64,000 nucleotides of DNA from Distichodus sexfasciatus (GCA_032718565.1 JAVGVS010000245.1:595847-659846); one strand, 5' to 3'; numbered from the stretch's first letter, positions 1 through 10,534 are shown. Numbers and translations are program-made. The notes: generated by a model not told the origin, from the sequence alone.

Positions 1-545
1 AAGTTTCAGCAAAAGAGCCAGCGGAGGACTTCTGGGTGTGCGCTGAAAGGGAGAGGTGATCTACGATGAATAAAAGAATGAATGTCAGAAATGAGACAGA
101 AGTGAAAATGTTCAACGTTTTATTAATGTAGTCAATCAATATGATATTAGGCATTTGTTGTATAAATTCTACACTAGATTTGCAAAGCTAATGCTTGCTA
201 AAATAATTCAAACTTATTCCAACCGAATTAGTTTCATGAAAAGAATACCAAGTTAGAAGACATGAACTTCCAGGAGTTGTTAGCAAGCTTTAGCTTAATT
301 TTCCAAATTCAGAACTAAAAACATTAAAGTCCCCGAAACACTGAATTTGCAATTTGCAATGAATAAACTTAAGAATTAAAAATCACAATCAGGTCAGGCT
401 TCTGCAAAATTGTAAAAAAAACATCTTCACGACCATCACTGTAACAAATCCCTCCATTCCTGTGTTTTTCTCCTGATCGAGGATTGAGCCCCTGTGCTCA
501 GTAAAGCTCTGTAATACGTAGAATTTCTCAGCAACGTCTACGGCA
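1..545. other. AT-rich non-coding stretch
   Basis: Non-repetitive AT-rich DNA with stops in all frames. I see no splice-bounded exon, transposon end or RNA gene here. Confidence 0.5.
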
Positions 546-1130
546 AGGCAAGATGCTCACGGTGACTCAGCTTTACAAGGTGAAAGGGTCTCGGGGCCCG
601 AGGGAGGACTTTCACACCTCGAGCCTGGCGATCGCGGCAGCTAAACGGCTAAACGGCGAGGCTCGCGACTCAGCTCCAGACAGCCCTGGAGGAGCGCAAG
701 CTTTGGCCCGGGCGGATAGGACATGCATCTTACGGCTCATTACCTCACACTCCCTATCTGAGGCCCCCCCCTCAGTCACCGGCGCTGGGGCGGAAATAGC
801 CCCCGCTCCCCTGCATCTCTCCCACCGCCGCCTCGTAAATCTACCCTTCTGCCGGAGACCGGAGGAAAAAGAGGTAGACAGTGTGAGAAAGACAGAGAGA
901 AAGAGGAAGGTGCCTAGGCTAACAGGTTACGGTGTCCGTACTCCCCCCCCCGCCCAAATCAAAAGGGCTCTCTGAGGCCAGAGTTAGCCAACGCCACTTT
1001 GAACAGTTGGGCTTCAAAGAAAGAAACCACACGCCTTTGAAACATCAGCTTACAACTGAAAGCCCTTCATCCTGGCTGGTTAGCCCCCCCTCTATTTTCT
1101 GACAGTGACACTGAACACCCAAATCAAACA
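546..1130. other. GC-richer non-coding block with an unsupported open frame
   Basis: Composition shifts to GC- and CpG-rich. An open frame of 140 codons (553-975, plus) runs through it, but the translation has no recognisable domain and no splice context, and it crosses C-runs. Plausible readings are a CpG-rich conserved non-coding block or chance openness caused by GC content. I do not call a gene. Confidence 0.4.
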
Positions 1131-1219
1131 AAAGCGCTACTTATGTTCGCCAAAAAAGAACTTTTCCTCAATGGAACTACCCTTAATCACAGTAATGCAA
1201 ACTATACGAGTATTACACC

Positions 1220-1530
1220 ACCTGCACTGGAATCCCCAGGGTTGGAGAAGCTACTAAATGGTAACTTTTCAAGCTGCAAGTTACTTATATTTTAAAGTAG
1301 CTAAACTACAGGCAAGCTACTATATTACGTGAACTCTAGGCAGCTGTGGAGAATCTGTAGCCATGAAATAGCTGGAATGTAGTTGGACGTACTTGCAGTG
1401 TAGTTAGCCAAGAGTGCGCTGTGACGCAATGAACGTGTGCCGCACTGGCACGGTGGCCGATCAGATGCTGCTTCAACACCCCATACATGAATGTTTACAA
1501 GTTTGTAAAGTGAGGACAGCATTTTAAAAG
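1220..1530. repeat. Possible dispersed repeat with AGCTAC/GTAGCT core
   Basis: The stretch is full of short inverted words (AAGCTAC, GTAGCTA, CAAGCTACT, TGTAGTTAG), as in a common class of fish inverted-repeat elements built around TAGCTA motifs. A shorter stretch with the same texture lies at 5780-5880. Boundaries and family are uncertain. Confidence 0.3.
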
Positions 1531-1554
1531 CTGCTTCACTGCTGAAAAGTGAAT

Positions 1555-1770
1555 TAAAGTGAGTGATTATTTGTCATTGTGACCTCTGCATTTGACCCAT
1601 CCATAAAGGAGCAGTGGGCAGCTTTTTGGCAGCACCCATGGAGCAGTGCTTAGGGGCGGTACCTTCCTCATGAGTACCTCAGTGGCACCTTTGCCAGTCA
1701 GGGGACTCGACCCGGCAACCTTCTGATCACAGGACCAACTCCCAAACTGCTACGCTACCAACTGTCCCAA
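1555..1770 (-). mobile_element. tRNA-derived SINE, family A, copy 1
   Basis: On the minus strand it starts with a tRNA-like head (ACAGTTGGTAGCGTAGCAG). A B-box region near 1705-1730 and a body reading GGTACTCATGAGGAAGGTACC follow. It ends with the family tail ATAATCACTCACTTTA. About 35 bases present in full copies (the CACAGCACAGCACACA part) are missing, so this is an internally deleted copy. It shares head, body and tail words with nine other copies in the window. Confidence 0.85.
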
Positions 1771-1807
1771 TCCCCCAAAAGTGGCTGCTATTTGTACTTC
1801 CCAACTC

Positions 1808-2102
1808 TATCAGGAATAGTGCTGGCCGATACAACTTCAAATCAATACCACGATTAATTGAACAGTTTACCTTAATTACGATTAATAAATGATACAATTA
1901 TTTTGTTGTTTGTTTTTTTTTCTCTCATAATTCACTGACAAGGTTTGTCCTGTAAACATGCTCGACTATTAAAGCAGGGATGAGTAAAGTTTGAAGTATT
2001 ATGGGATTTTTTAAAATAATTAAAATAACCGTTATAGAAAAGAGTCGAGGTTTTGAATGTTGGTTTTTGATAAATTTTCGATGAATTGCCCAGCTCTAAC
2101 CT
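1808..2102. repeat. Dispersed repeat ending in GCTGGCC / GCCCAGC
   Basis: It begins GTGCTGGCCGATAC and ends ATTGCCCAGCTCTAA, so the ends are roughly inverted. The interior has TACCTTAATTACGATTAAT and CATGCTCGACTATTAAAGC. The same words in the same order and orientation occur at 63115-63873, split there by two SINEs. A shorter relative lies at 47535-47745. It is a diverged non-coding fish repeat, probably a non-autonomous DNA element. Confidence 0.6.
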
Positions 2103-2149
2103 GGGATATGAGGTGAAAAAAAAATTAAAGTCAAATAAAATCTGAGGTT

Positions 2150-2525
2150 CGTGTGCAAATCACCAACCCTTGGGTGACTCATGGCAGACCGGGGCCCTTT
2201 AAACACGCTAATGGAGCCATTCGCTCCCCGCGCGCTCGGGGTGCGCCTAATACGGCCGCGGCCAAATGTCAAAAGAGTTATATATCCCTTTATGCACAGA
2301 TGGGGCCGGAGGGGTTTAATTGACTATGGTGTAAAGTGAGTTGGAGACGGGGCATAAGAGCACGATGAAGATGAATGCCATCCATTATCGGGCAAACAGA
2401 GCCCGATGGCGCTCCTCAAATTGGCAGGGAGCGAAGATTCCCCAAAGTTAAAGCACATTTGTCCGCAGAGTAATTATCTGAGTGAACTTTCCGTGGCATT
2501 GTTTCAAAAATTACGGAAGGGGGTG
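2150..2525. promoter_or_regulatory. Candidate conserved non-coding element
   Basis: Non-repetitive, mixed composition. It contains homeodomain-type cores (TTTAATTGAC near 2316, AGTAATTATCTG near 2469), an AT-rich TTATATATCCC stretch near 2279 and a CpG-rich CGGCCGCGGCC word. This is enhancer-like by texture only; conservation was not tested. Confidence 0.33.
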
Positions 2526-2917
2526 GAGAGATTTAATGTGCGTGTGAATGGCGGAGAGGGGGCCGGTAATGGAAGTGTGTTGCCGTAAGTGTGTCAAGAG
2601 TGAATTTGTGGGGATACAGAATGTGTGTGTGTGTGTGTGTGTGCGTTCACAGTCGCATACTGTAGCCACCTGAATACTTACGGCCAGGGTGTGGATATTG
2701 AAACTCACCTGTCAAATTTGCAATATCGCCCATTATCCGTCTGCTAATTAGCAACACCCATCGCACTCCGAAACACTCAAGATATTTTTAAAACCTCCAT
2801 CCTTCTCTCTACCCAACTGCCGATTGGTTGGATCACTGTGTAATGTTCAGGAAGACGACCTGCTTTTACACTTTCATAATTTGAGTAGATTTTTACATTG
2901 TTGCATTGGTCCACCCT

Positions 2918-3110
2918 TCATTATGTGACCTCTGCATTTGATCCATGTGAGGAGGAGCAGTGGGCAGGTTTTTGGCGAAACCCGGGGAACAGTGTTTGGG
3001 GACGGAACCTTGCTCTTCAGGAGCTAAGTAGCACTTTTACCAGTCCGGGACTTGAACCTGTGACCCTCTGATTATGGAACCAACTCGGAAACTGTTATGC
3101 TGACCCCAAC
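2918..3110 (-). mobile_element. tRNA-derived SINE, family A, copy 2 (truncated tail)
   Basis: On the minus strand it matches the family A body: B-box-like GGTTCAAGTCCCGGACTGG, then the GAGCAAGGTTCCG part and the CACTGCTCC / GGATCAAATGCAGAGGTCAC tail region. The CTGTGCTGTG and CACTCACTTTCA end is missing. It sits between two units of the 2695-3845 tandem repeat. Confidence 0.75.
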
Positions 3111-3330
3111 TGACCCCAAACTCTGTCAGTCTAAAATATTGCCCATTACCAACACCTATCACCTAAACCCAAAGGTCTACATTTTTTTAAAACCCCATCC
3201 TTCTTTCTACCCAAGCGTTGATCAGTTCGGTCACTGTGTAATGTTCAGTTCAATGGCTTTCAAAGGCCACTTTTATACTTTAAATAGATTTTAGTGCCTG
3301 TACTTAATTTTACAAGAATGTCGAATCTCT

Positions 3331-3578
3331 GGGGCAGTTGGTGGCATAACGGCTGATTGTTTGTCCCGTGATCAGAAAGTCGCCATTTCGAATCCCAGAC
3401 CACCGAGGTACTCAGAGGCAAGGTACCGTCTCCAAGCACTGCTCTCCGGGTGCTGCCCTTGTTAGCTGCTCACTGCTCCTTCGCGAATGGGTGAAATTGC
3501 AGAGGTCACATTTTATTGCAGTGCACTGTGTGCTGTACTGTGGTGCGTTCACAATGATAAATAATCACTCACTTTCAA
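3331..3578 (+). mobile_element. tRNA-derived SINE, family A, copy 3
   Basis: Head GGGGCAGTTGGTGGCATAAC, B-box-like TTTCGAATCCC near 3390, body GGTACTCAGAGGCAAGGTACC, and end ACAATGATAAATAATCACTC. About ten bases of the GGTAAAGGTACCACTGAGG part are lost. It is near full length and opposite in orientation to copy 2. Confidence 0.85.
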
Positions 3579-3845
3579 AACTCACCTGGCTCAACGGCTA
3601 AATCGCACCTCAAAATGTTGACGCTATAGTGTGATGTTCCGGTAGATATCTTTCAAAGACTAGACTGTACTTTTAAATTTGAGTAGATTTTACAGCCTGT
3701 TCGTTTTTATGCGGATGTTGAAACCTGCAAATTTACAACACTGCCCTTCAACCATCTAAAAATTAGAAAACACCTGTCGCACCTCAAACGCCGACAATAT
3801 CTTTAAGACGGCCATTCTTCCCTACACCGAAAACACCCAAGCGTT

Positions 3846-4735
3846 GGCATCCCTCCTTCCCCGACGCCCGCCTCGTCTCCGCGATGGCCTGGCGACTTCA
3901 AATATTCATCAAACAGGAGGAGCGGGAGAGAGCTCTCTCTATCCCGCCACACTCTTTTACCAATTATTTTGAGTACCTGCTGACAGGTACGTGCCACAGT
4001 CGGCTACCCTCTACTCCTCCGCTCTTTCTACGCAGTCGCTCCACCCCCTTCCCTCCCGAGGCACTGGCGCAGAGAGATCCCACACACCCCGGGTCCTCTC
4101 GTGCGGCGGGGGAAACAGAAGTGGGGAGGGGAGGGGAGGGACGAGGAGAGCATTCTGTGCTCTCAAACTTTCCCACTCTTTGATTTTAGTGTTGCCTTTC
4201 CCCCCAAAAAGTCTGGCAATCACGGTCCGTTGTCAATCCCGCCAAGAAGAGAGGGAAGAGCGGAAGAGGAACGACTATGCACCGTTCTGACAAACCTGAC
4301 AAAATGGGTCGGAGAAGAAAAACAAGAGCGTGATAATGACTTATTAAAGAATGGGGTAGATATATCAACAAAGAACCCGCCAAGGTCTGTCAGAACGCAG
4401 CCGTGGTGATGAAGAGAGGAGCGTTCAGAGCGTTGGGAACGAACAAAGCCGCACACACCTGAAGTATCCGAGCCCCTATTTGTATTTACACAGTGTGTCA
4501 GGTTTGTGTTTCTGAAGTGACATGCAGGGAAGGTGGATGAGTGGAAGACAGGCATCTTTCTTTGTTAGTAGTGTATGTTGTCTGCTCTTTAAATATGAAT
4601 CGAGGGTAATTGTGTGTTTGTGCGGTGGGAGGTGATTTGTAAGGATCTGATTGTGCCCACAAAGAGAGAAAAACCTGAGATGTCAGATTTCTGTGGCTTC
4701 TCAAGGACCTTTTAAAAAAAATAAAAAATTTGATG
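3846..4735. other. Gene-free mixed sequence
   Basis: CpG-containing unique DNA, with purine-rich runs at 4120-4150 and 4240-4330 and A-rich tracts from about 4710. Overlapping frames are open on both strands near 4000-4550 because of composition; none looks like protein. TTCAAATATTCATCAAACAGG near 3898 is AT-rich and could be part of an enhancer. Confidence 0.4.
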
Positions 4736-4739
4736 TTTA

Positions 4740-5180
4740 TTAAAAAAAAAAAACTTTTACATAAAAGTTTCTAGGTTTTATTCTTGAAAACATTGATCTT
4801 GCTTACTGAGGTTAAGGTAAGGCCTAGGTGTAACATCTTTTAACTCATAAAGACAGCGTGGCCTGAGTGTACCATGTTTTATGCATTGAGGGGACCTTTT
4901 TGGCCCTTTTTGTTCCCTAAAATCACTTTTTATTTGTTTTTTATGGCTTTGTGGGGACATTTGAGAGGCCCCGATGAGGACAAAACGACTTTACAGAAAC
5001 TAAAAGAGGTAAAAGGTTAGGGTTAGGATTAGCTGTAGAATGATATACATCTAGTCATTATGGGAGTCTATGGAATGTCCCCGCAAAGATAGTTGTACAA
5101 GTTTGTGTGTGTGTGTGTGTGTATAAAGACAGCAAATATGATGTTGGGAATAAGGTTGTGTGTGTGTGTGTGTGTGTAGG
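4740..5180 (+). repeat. CA/TG-anchored dispersed repeat, two units plus (TG)n
   Basis: Contains GAGGTTAAGGTAAGGCCTAGG and, further on, GGTTAGGGTTAGGATTAGC followed by CATCTAGTCATTATGGGAG and TGTCCCCGCAAAGATAG. It runs into (TG)n at 5104-5122 and 5157-5178. This CTAGTCATTATGGGAG...CCCCACAAAGATAG pattern next to a TG tract recurs at other positions in the window and is a known style of fish repeat. The GGTTAGGG words are not telomeric. Confidence 0.65.
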
Positions 5181-5391
5181 GTGGGGTCGGGAATGCCCTG
5201 GAAGTCTGCAAAAAAAAAAAGGGCCACAGAAAAGAAGTCTCCGATGAGCAAGGAGTAAATGAACAAAATGCTCACTCCAGTGTTTGTGTGTGTCTCTGTG
5301 TGAGGAAGAGAGTGTGTGTCCTCTCAAAGGGCCACTTCAAAACTCCAAACTGTGTGCAGTCTGCCTTTTGAGGAGCTGGAGAACTCCAAGA

Positions 5392-5405
5392 AAACAACAG
5401 GAAGA

Positions 5406-5455
<50 letters not shown>

Positions 5456-5586
5456 AGACGACTACCTTCTTTATTGTTGTTTTGTTATGTATGAAACATT
5501 CTTACATAACAAAACAACAATAAAGAAGGTAGTCGTCTATTCTCTCTCTCTCTTCCTGTTGTTATGTATCAAACATTCTTACATAT
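5392..5586. repeat. Long fold-back around a GA microsatellite
   Basis: Two perfect 36-base inverted arms (5456-5491 and 5503-5538) flank an 11-base loop. Beyond one mismatch, pairing continues through the (GA)n at 5405-5453 with (CT)n at 5541-5552, out to AACAACAGGAAGAGAG on the left and its complement on the right. The loop region TGTTATGTATGAAACATTC is repeated at 5559-5577 with one change. RNA from here would form a strong hairpin. I see no gene in it. Confidence 0.9.
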
Positions 5587-5589
5587 CGT

Positions 5590-5976
5590 GTTGCATTAAA
5601 GAGGTTGAGATGATCAAAAAAACTCAAAGGGACATTATGTTCCAACAAAACAATCACCGCCAATAAGAGTCTAATGTGTTCCAATAGGTCAGGTCACGTG
5701 ACACTCCCTAACTCTACTGCGCACATGCAGCGCCGAGCAACTTTAAATTCTCTTATTTTAGGGCAGACTCTCAGTGTTGGGGAAGATACAATCTACTCAT
5801 GATCAAACTGTTTTAACATAGCAGTTAGCTACACCACAAGCTACAGAGAGCAAGTACCATATTGAAGTTAATTATCCAGAAAATGATTTTTAAAAATGTG
5901 AAAAATTATGTTAAAAGTAATATAAACGTCTGTATTTTTTAACAATGTAATGTCAAATCACAATAAGAGAGTGGTT
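5590..5976. other. Gene-free sequence, part possibly repeat-derived
   Basis: It includes GGTCACGTGACA near 5692, which contains a CACGTG E-box. At 5780-5880 the sequence (TGTTGGGGAAGATACAATC, GTTAGCTACACCACAAGCTAC) resembles the diverged TAGCTA-type repeat at 1220-1530. Nothing else is seen. Confidence 0.35.
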
Positions 5977-6204
5977 TGGGGCAGTTGGTAGCCTAATGGT
6001 TAGGGCGTTGGCCCCGTGATCAGAAGGTCGCTGGTTTAAGTCCTGGATCAGTAAAGGTACCACTGGTACTCATGAAACTCAAAGTACCATTCCCAAGCAC
6101 TGCTCAAAATGCTCCTTCATGGATGGGTCAAATGCAAAGGTCACTTTTCGTTGTGGTGCACTGTGTGCTGTGCTGTGTTCGTAATGACAAATAATCACAT
6201 TTAA
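5977..6204 (+). mobile_element. tRNA-derived SINE, family A, copy 4
   Basis: Head GGGGCAGTTGGTAGCCTAAT, then GTTAGGGCGTTGGCCCCGTG, ATCAGAAGGTCGCTGG, GGTACCACTGGTACTCATGA, a TGGATGGGTCAAATGC box and a tail of CTGTGTGCTGTGCTGTG with ATGACAAATAATCAC. A short internal deletion removes the GCTGCCCATGTTAGC part. Confidence 0.85.
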
Positions 6205-6535
6205 ATTAAGTTGAGTTTCTCTCCTTTTCGTTCGCTACTCCTGACCCCTCGAACTGCGAACCCACTCTTCTTGTTCCCGGCAGCATGACGTGGGCCAAGG
6301 TACCGGTCCGCACTCGGCTGCGCATTTTTGTGTCTCTCCGCTCTGTCAGAACCTCGGCACGATTTTAATCCCATCGGTCGGCGGTGACCCGTGTGGTCGA
6401 CTGCGCGATGGTATCGGGCCCTTGTGCGAGCCGGCCCTAATTGAAAAAAGTCCCGCACCATGTCTAAACCTCTCGCTGCAACCGCACTGCATGTTGTGTC
6501 TGCACGCTGAGCCGGAACCCTAAGAGGCTTACGAG
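6205..6535. other. CpG-rich unique block
   Basis: Unusually CpG-rich for the area (6240-6480), with short open frames on both strands but no recognisable protein and no splice pair. GATTTTAATCCC and GCCCTAATTG are homeodomain-type cores. It may be a regulatory block or a small CpG cluster. Confidence 0.3.
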
Positions 6536-6599
6536 TGTGTGTGTGTATCTCAGTGTGTGTGTGGGTGTGAGCATGTTACAGTTAAAAGAGAGAGGTGGA

Positions 6600-6735
6600 G
6601 TAGATTATGATTGGACAGAGCCGGGGAAAGGGAAGGTATTAAGCACCTTTGCTGGGTTTTAATTACATGAAGTCCACCTCTGTAGCGGCGCTCTATAAAT
6701 ACACCAGCATTCCCCTGTGGCAGTGAAGTTAGCAA
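6600..6735. promoter_or_regulatory. Candidate non-coding element with a TATA-like box
   Basis: GGTTTTAATTACATGAAG (6655-6672) carries a homeodomain core. CTCTATAAATACACC (6691-6705) is TATA-like. No transcription start or exon follows, so a promoter call is not supported; an enhancer is the better guess. Confidence 0.3.
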
Positions 6736-7046
6736 GCCCTAAAGCAACTCATACCTCAGTGCAAAAGGGAGAAACACACACACACACACAGAAGCATGTG
6801 CTCTCTCTCTTTCACTCTCTCCTTTCCCGTGCATGATTTTCCCTGTCTCTCTTTCTCTAGACTGCACTCTCTCTCACATTTACACACACACTTACACACA
6901 CACAGAAAAAACCTGTATCGCGTCGGTGAAAATTGGGACAAGCTATACGTCCTTCTTGTGTATTTTAGGATCTCAGTCTAATTCACTGAGATAATGCAAC
7001 AAAAAATTATATTTCACAAAAAAATTGGAAGGGGGAAAAAAAAATC

Positions 7047-7690
7047 AAATTTGAAAAGAGAGAGAGAAGGAGAGAGAGAGGGATAGAGGGAGGGAGAGAG
7101 GGAGAGAGAGAGTGTGTGCAAAAGACACTGGGGAATAGAAGATGAATCCAGGTCTTAGGGGTGTTCCGACGCGTAAAATAAGGTTGAACCTCAATAGGAT
7201 CAACATTCAGGGCAAAACGGCAATAAAAGTAGAAATGTGACAGAGAAAATGATCTGTAATTAGGACAAACAGCACTAAAAGCAAGTTCAAAGATAATTGT
7301 TTTTTCGGAGGGGTGTGTGCTTGACTAAGAGGATTCCCAGGGTGGCCAGTTGTGTGTGTGCGTGGAGAGTGAGAGACATATAAAGAAAGAGAGAGTGAGA
7401 GAGAGAGAGAGAATGATAGAGAGACAGAGAGAGAGAGAGGAAGAGAGATAGAAAGAGAGAAAGCGTGAGAGAGAGAGAATGACAGAGAGAGAGAGAGAGA
7501 CAGAGAGAGTGAGAGAGAATGATAGAGAGTGAGTGATAGAGAATGAGAATGATAAAGAGTGAGAGAGTGTGCATGAGAGAGAAAGAAAGAAAGAAAAAAG
7601 AAAGTAATTAAAGAAAACGAAAGAAAGAAAGAAATGAAGAAAGAAAGAGAAACAAAAAGACAATAAAACAAATAAAAAAAGCAATGAGAG
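7047..7690. repeat. Long polypurine simple-repeat region
   Basis: Two GA-rich blocks (7052-7110 and 7364-7660), with short gaps, consist of GAGA, GATAGAGA, GAATGA and GAAA words. The complementary strand reads as long Ser/Leu open frames, which is an artefact of stop-free CT repeats. Mirror-symmetric polypurine tracts of this sort can form triplex DNA. Confidence 0.85.
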
Positions 7691-7727
7691 AGGTGAAGAG
7701 ATGATGATGATCTTTAGTGAAACTGTT

Positions 7728-7860
7728 TGCGTGTGTGTGTGTGCGTGAGAGGGACGTACGGAGAGAACACAAAAGTGAGCATGCACATATGCATATCTGT
7801 TTGAGAATATATGTGTGTGTGTGTGACAGAGAGACAGAGAGAGAGAGAGAGAGACAGAGC
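7728..7860. repeat. Compound (TG)n and (GA)n microsatellite
   Basis: TG tracts at 7731-7745 and 7811-7824 and a GACAGAGAGAGA tract at 7825-7858 surround GCATGCACATATGCATATC. Much of it alternates purine and pyrimidine. No coding content. Confidence 0.8.
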
Positions 7861-8763
7861 ACACGGTATCTGTATAGAGTTTGTGTTATGAATAAAAGTT
7901 GAGAGGAGTAACTAAAGGTGGACCCAGCCATCAGAATTAAAGCTGAATTAAAAAGGGGAGAGATGTATAGAGAGTGAACAAAGACGCCCTGCAGAACACG
8001 CACCAATCCATCATAAGACCCGGCATAAAAACACAAGTGTCTACAACACACTTATCCCTCACAAGTCCCCTCACAAAGCCCTCCATTGTTTCTGCCTTTC
8101 ACAATCCTCTTGCTACAGAAAAGCACCACGACGCACTGTGGCAGGAGTCCTGGTGGTACAAAATGATCAATTATCAATCGTATCCCAAATTTAAGCTCTT
8201 AACTTTAACTTTAGCTCTTAACCTTGTAACTTTACAGCACATTCTGCAAAAGATATTGTGCATCGTAACTTAGTATAATTTCAGAAAGTTTTAGTCAGAA
8301 ATTTAAGCTATGACTGCTCAAATATTCTTTATATAAGCTCAAAAAATGCATCCGTTACAAGAAGAAGTGTAAAACATGAGCTGCAGTCGACAAATAACTG
8401 ACATTTTTGGGGGGAAAACAGAAAAATAACATTCTATTCCCATCTCAACCTGTCTGACAAAATATGACTTTTTCCCCTCTCTCTGCTTAGAGATGAAGTC
8501 ACACTTGGCATGTGTGTAACATAAGCATAATTGTGTTTGAACGGACTCCGACAAGACCTAAAAATACACACAATAGCGGAGAGATGAGCAGAGACAAAAC
8601 TGGAGCGCGTGAGCTCTTGTCTTTTAGTTTGTTCTGTTTTCTCCTCTTTCCTACACATGCCAGTAAGGGGGGGGGATGAACGGATACATGAATTAAACCC
8701 CATTGTCCTCCCAAATCGCCCACTATATTTAGCCGCTTTTTGTTTTAAGATGGGCAGAGTTTT
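7861..8763. other. Gene-free sequence
   Basis: AT-leaning unique DNA with (TTAACTTTA)-like short repetition near 8198-8235 and a G8 run near 8668. No exon, RNA gene or clear regulatory block is seen. Confidence 0.4.
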
Positions 8764-8832
8764 ATAAAGACAGCAAATCTGATGTTGGGAACGAGGTTTT
8801 TGTGTGTGTCTGAGTGTGTGTGTGTGTGTGCA
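8764..8832 (+). repeat. Fragment shared with 5124-5178, ending in (TG)n
   Basis: TATAAAGACAGCAAATCTGA followed by TGTTGGGAACGAGG matches 5124-5157 with three or so changes. Both copies run into a TG tract, so this is a short copy of the TG-anchored repeat. Confidence 0.6.
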
Positions 8833-8869
8833 TGCATGAAGAGTGCGTCTCCGTGAAGATGCATTTAAA

Positions 8870-9440
8870 AAAATAATAAACAGTTCAGCCGTGCAATTTT
8901 TGCAATTAAAAAAGACACAAAAATAATTATTCCTCCCCGCGCTCAGGCGACATATCCTGAAATCGGCGATGCATGGATCACGTGTTTAATAAAAAGGTTA
9001 ATCAGTTGTTAATCAGAGGATTAATAACTTGATATTTTCTTTACAAAACCATTAATATTATGCCATAAATATTTAATGGTGATGGGTGAGCTTTTTTTGT
9101 TGTTTTTTTTGGGAGGGATGGGGGGATAGAAAGAGAGAGAGAGAGAACGGGAGAGAGAAAGAGAAAGAGAGAAAGCATCGCTACAGTGAGCAATACTCAG
9201 CCTAATGTGCATTAATCATGCTTTGTTAAAGTCAAATAAATTCATTCATGTTTATTAATACAACCTCGGAGACAACAATACTCTTTACATTATTTAGAAA
9301 GTTATTAATAAAGTATTTATCATCAGTGCCACCAAAGGCCAGGAGAGGTTTCGGTGGGGGTTAATATGGTCCAGAGCGGTGGACCCTCAGGCCGAGGTTC
9401 ATTAAGATTTAAGGGGTAGCAGAACTCTGCAAAAAAGGAG
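8870..9440. promoter_or_regulatory. Candidate conserved non-coding block
   Basis: AT-rich but non-repetitive apart from a GA tract at 9128-9175. It contains CAAAAATAATTATTCC near 8918, GGTTAATCAGTTGTTAATCAG near 8996, ACCATTAATATTATGCC near 9047 and AAAGTTATTAATAAAG near 9298. The density of ATTA and TTAAT cores suggests a homeodomain-bound enhancer. Confidence 0.35.
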
Positions 9441-10534
9441 GGTATTTTTCTGGGGGAGGAGGGTGTGGGGGTTTTGGTGGTCTGGGTCAGGCTGCTCCAC
9501 TGGGACTCTCTTCCGTACAGTGGCCGGACAAAGGAAAAACTGGGAGCCTGTGTTCTGGGCAGAGATTTTCTGTCCCTTTCTTAATAAATTACCCTGCCGA
9601 TTTGCTAATCAAAGCAAAACAAATATTGCTTTTCGTTCGCTCCATTTATTTGAACGAACATACCATGTTCCCAAAATACTCGTTCCCAGTTCAAATGTAA
9701 TTAAATTGTGCCGTTAGTGAAAACATGCAGTGGTACTCCAATTAGTTCTGTTTTTGTCGTTCAAAAAAAAAAAAAGAGAGGGAGAGAGAGAGAGGAAAGA
9801 AAGAAAGAAAACGGACCCGGGCGTGCCCAAGGCACTGTGGCGTTCCAGAGCGATGCAACGGCGTTATGGTGGGCGGGTTTTGCAGTTATCACATTTAGTT
9901 TAGTTTAAATCTTAAAAGTATGAAAAGAAGAGCGTGCATGCTCACGCGCGTGTGCAGATAGAAACAGCAGTGTGGGTGTTTTGACTGTTGTGAGTCAAAA
10001 ATACATTTCTATTGATTTGCTTTGGAGACAGTGTTTCAACAATAAGAAGTGTGAGCAGATCTCTGCATCGCAAACATTCTGTGCGTGACTGAGATCGTGC
10101 ACTTACTGGTGGGTACGTACGACGATCGGGGAAGTCAAATCTGTGCTGCCCTAAACTGAATTTTTTTGGACTTTTTGGAACGGGCTGATGTTACACAAAA
10201 TTCCCATTAGGCCTAGTGGCAAGACTAAAAATACATTTAAATGCTTTAATCCCCACAGAGAGTTCACTTTAATCCAAAATTACGGTTCATATGCATCCGG
10301 AAAACTAGACAAAACTGCTCTGCTACTAAAACAGCATGTGTGAAATTATGGTTTAAAGAAGGACATCTGTGACATTTGCTCCTTTTTTTGAAACACAAAA
10401 TTTCAGGTGTTTCCTGTGTTTCTGTCGAGAGACTTAAATCAATTCTGACTCAGGTTTGTAATTCTGAGGTCTCTAAGTAGTAAAATTAGGAAGACTTAAG
10501 AGGGCCTTTTTACTCACTCTCCCCGTTTTCCCGT
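9441..10534. other. Gene-free sequence
   Basis: Contains a G-rich stretch (9452-9485), an A13 tract followed by a GA/GAAA tract (9764-9810), and otherwise unique DNA. Short open frames (9463-9717, 9708-9908) have no family features. Confidence 0.4.

Larger units (their letters stand above)
2695..3845. repeat. Diverged tandem repeat (about 210-235 bp unit) split by two SINEs
   Basis: The same ordered words recur: TTGAAAC, CAAATTT, TTGCCCATTA, a CACCTATC/CACCCATC word, CATCCTTCTTTCTACCC, TCACTGTGTAATGTTCAG and GAGTAGATTTTACAGCCTGT. Copies lie at about 2697-2917, 3112-3325, 3589-3722 (partial) and 3722-3845 (partial). SINEs occupy 2918-3110 and 3331-3578. The order suggests tandem duplication first and SINE insertion later, because the two SINEs face opposite ways. 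Confidence 0.65.

Noticed and set aside
5013..5032. Telomere-like GGTTAGGGTTAGG
   Set aside because: Only two units. It is part of a dispersed TG-anchored repeat found elsewhere with variant words.
6691..6705. TATA-like CTCTATAAATACACC as a promoter
   Set aside because: No exon, start or CpG island downstream. AT-rich words of this kind are frequent in the window.
7207..7864. Three overlapping Ser/Leu-rich frames on the minus strand
   Set aside because: Translations of a polypurine tract; not proteins.
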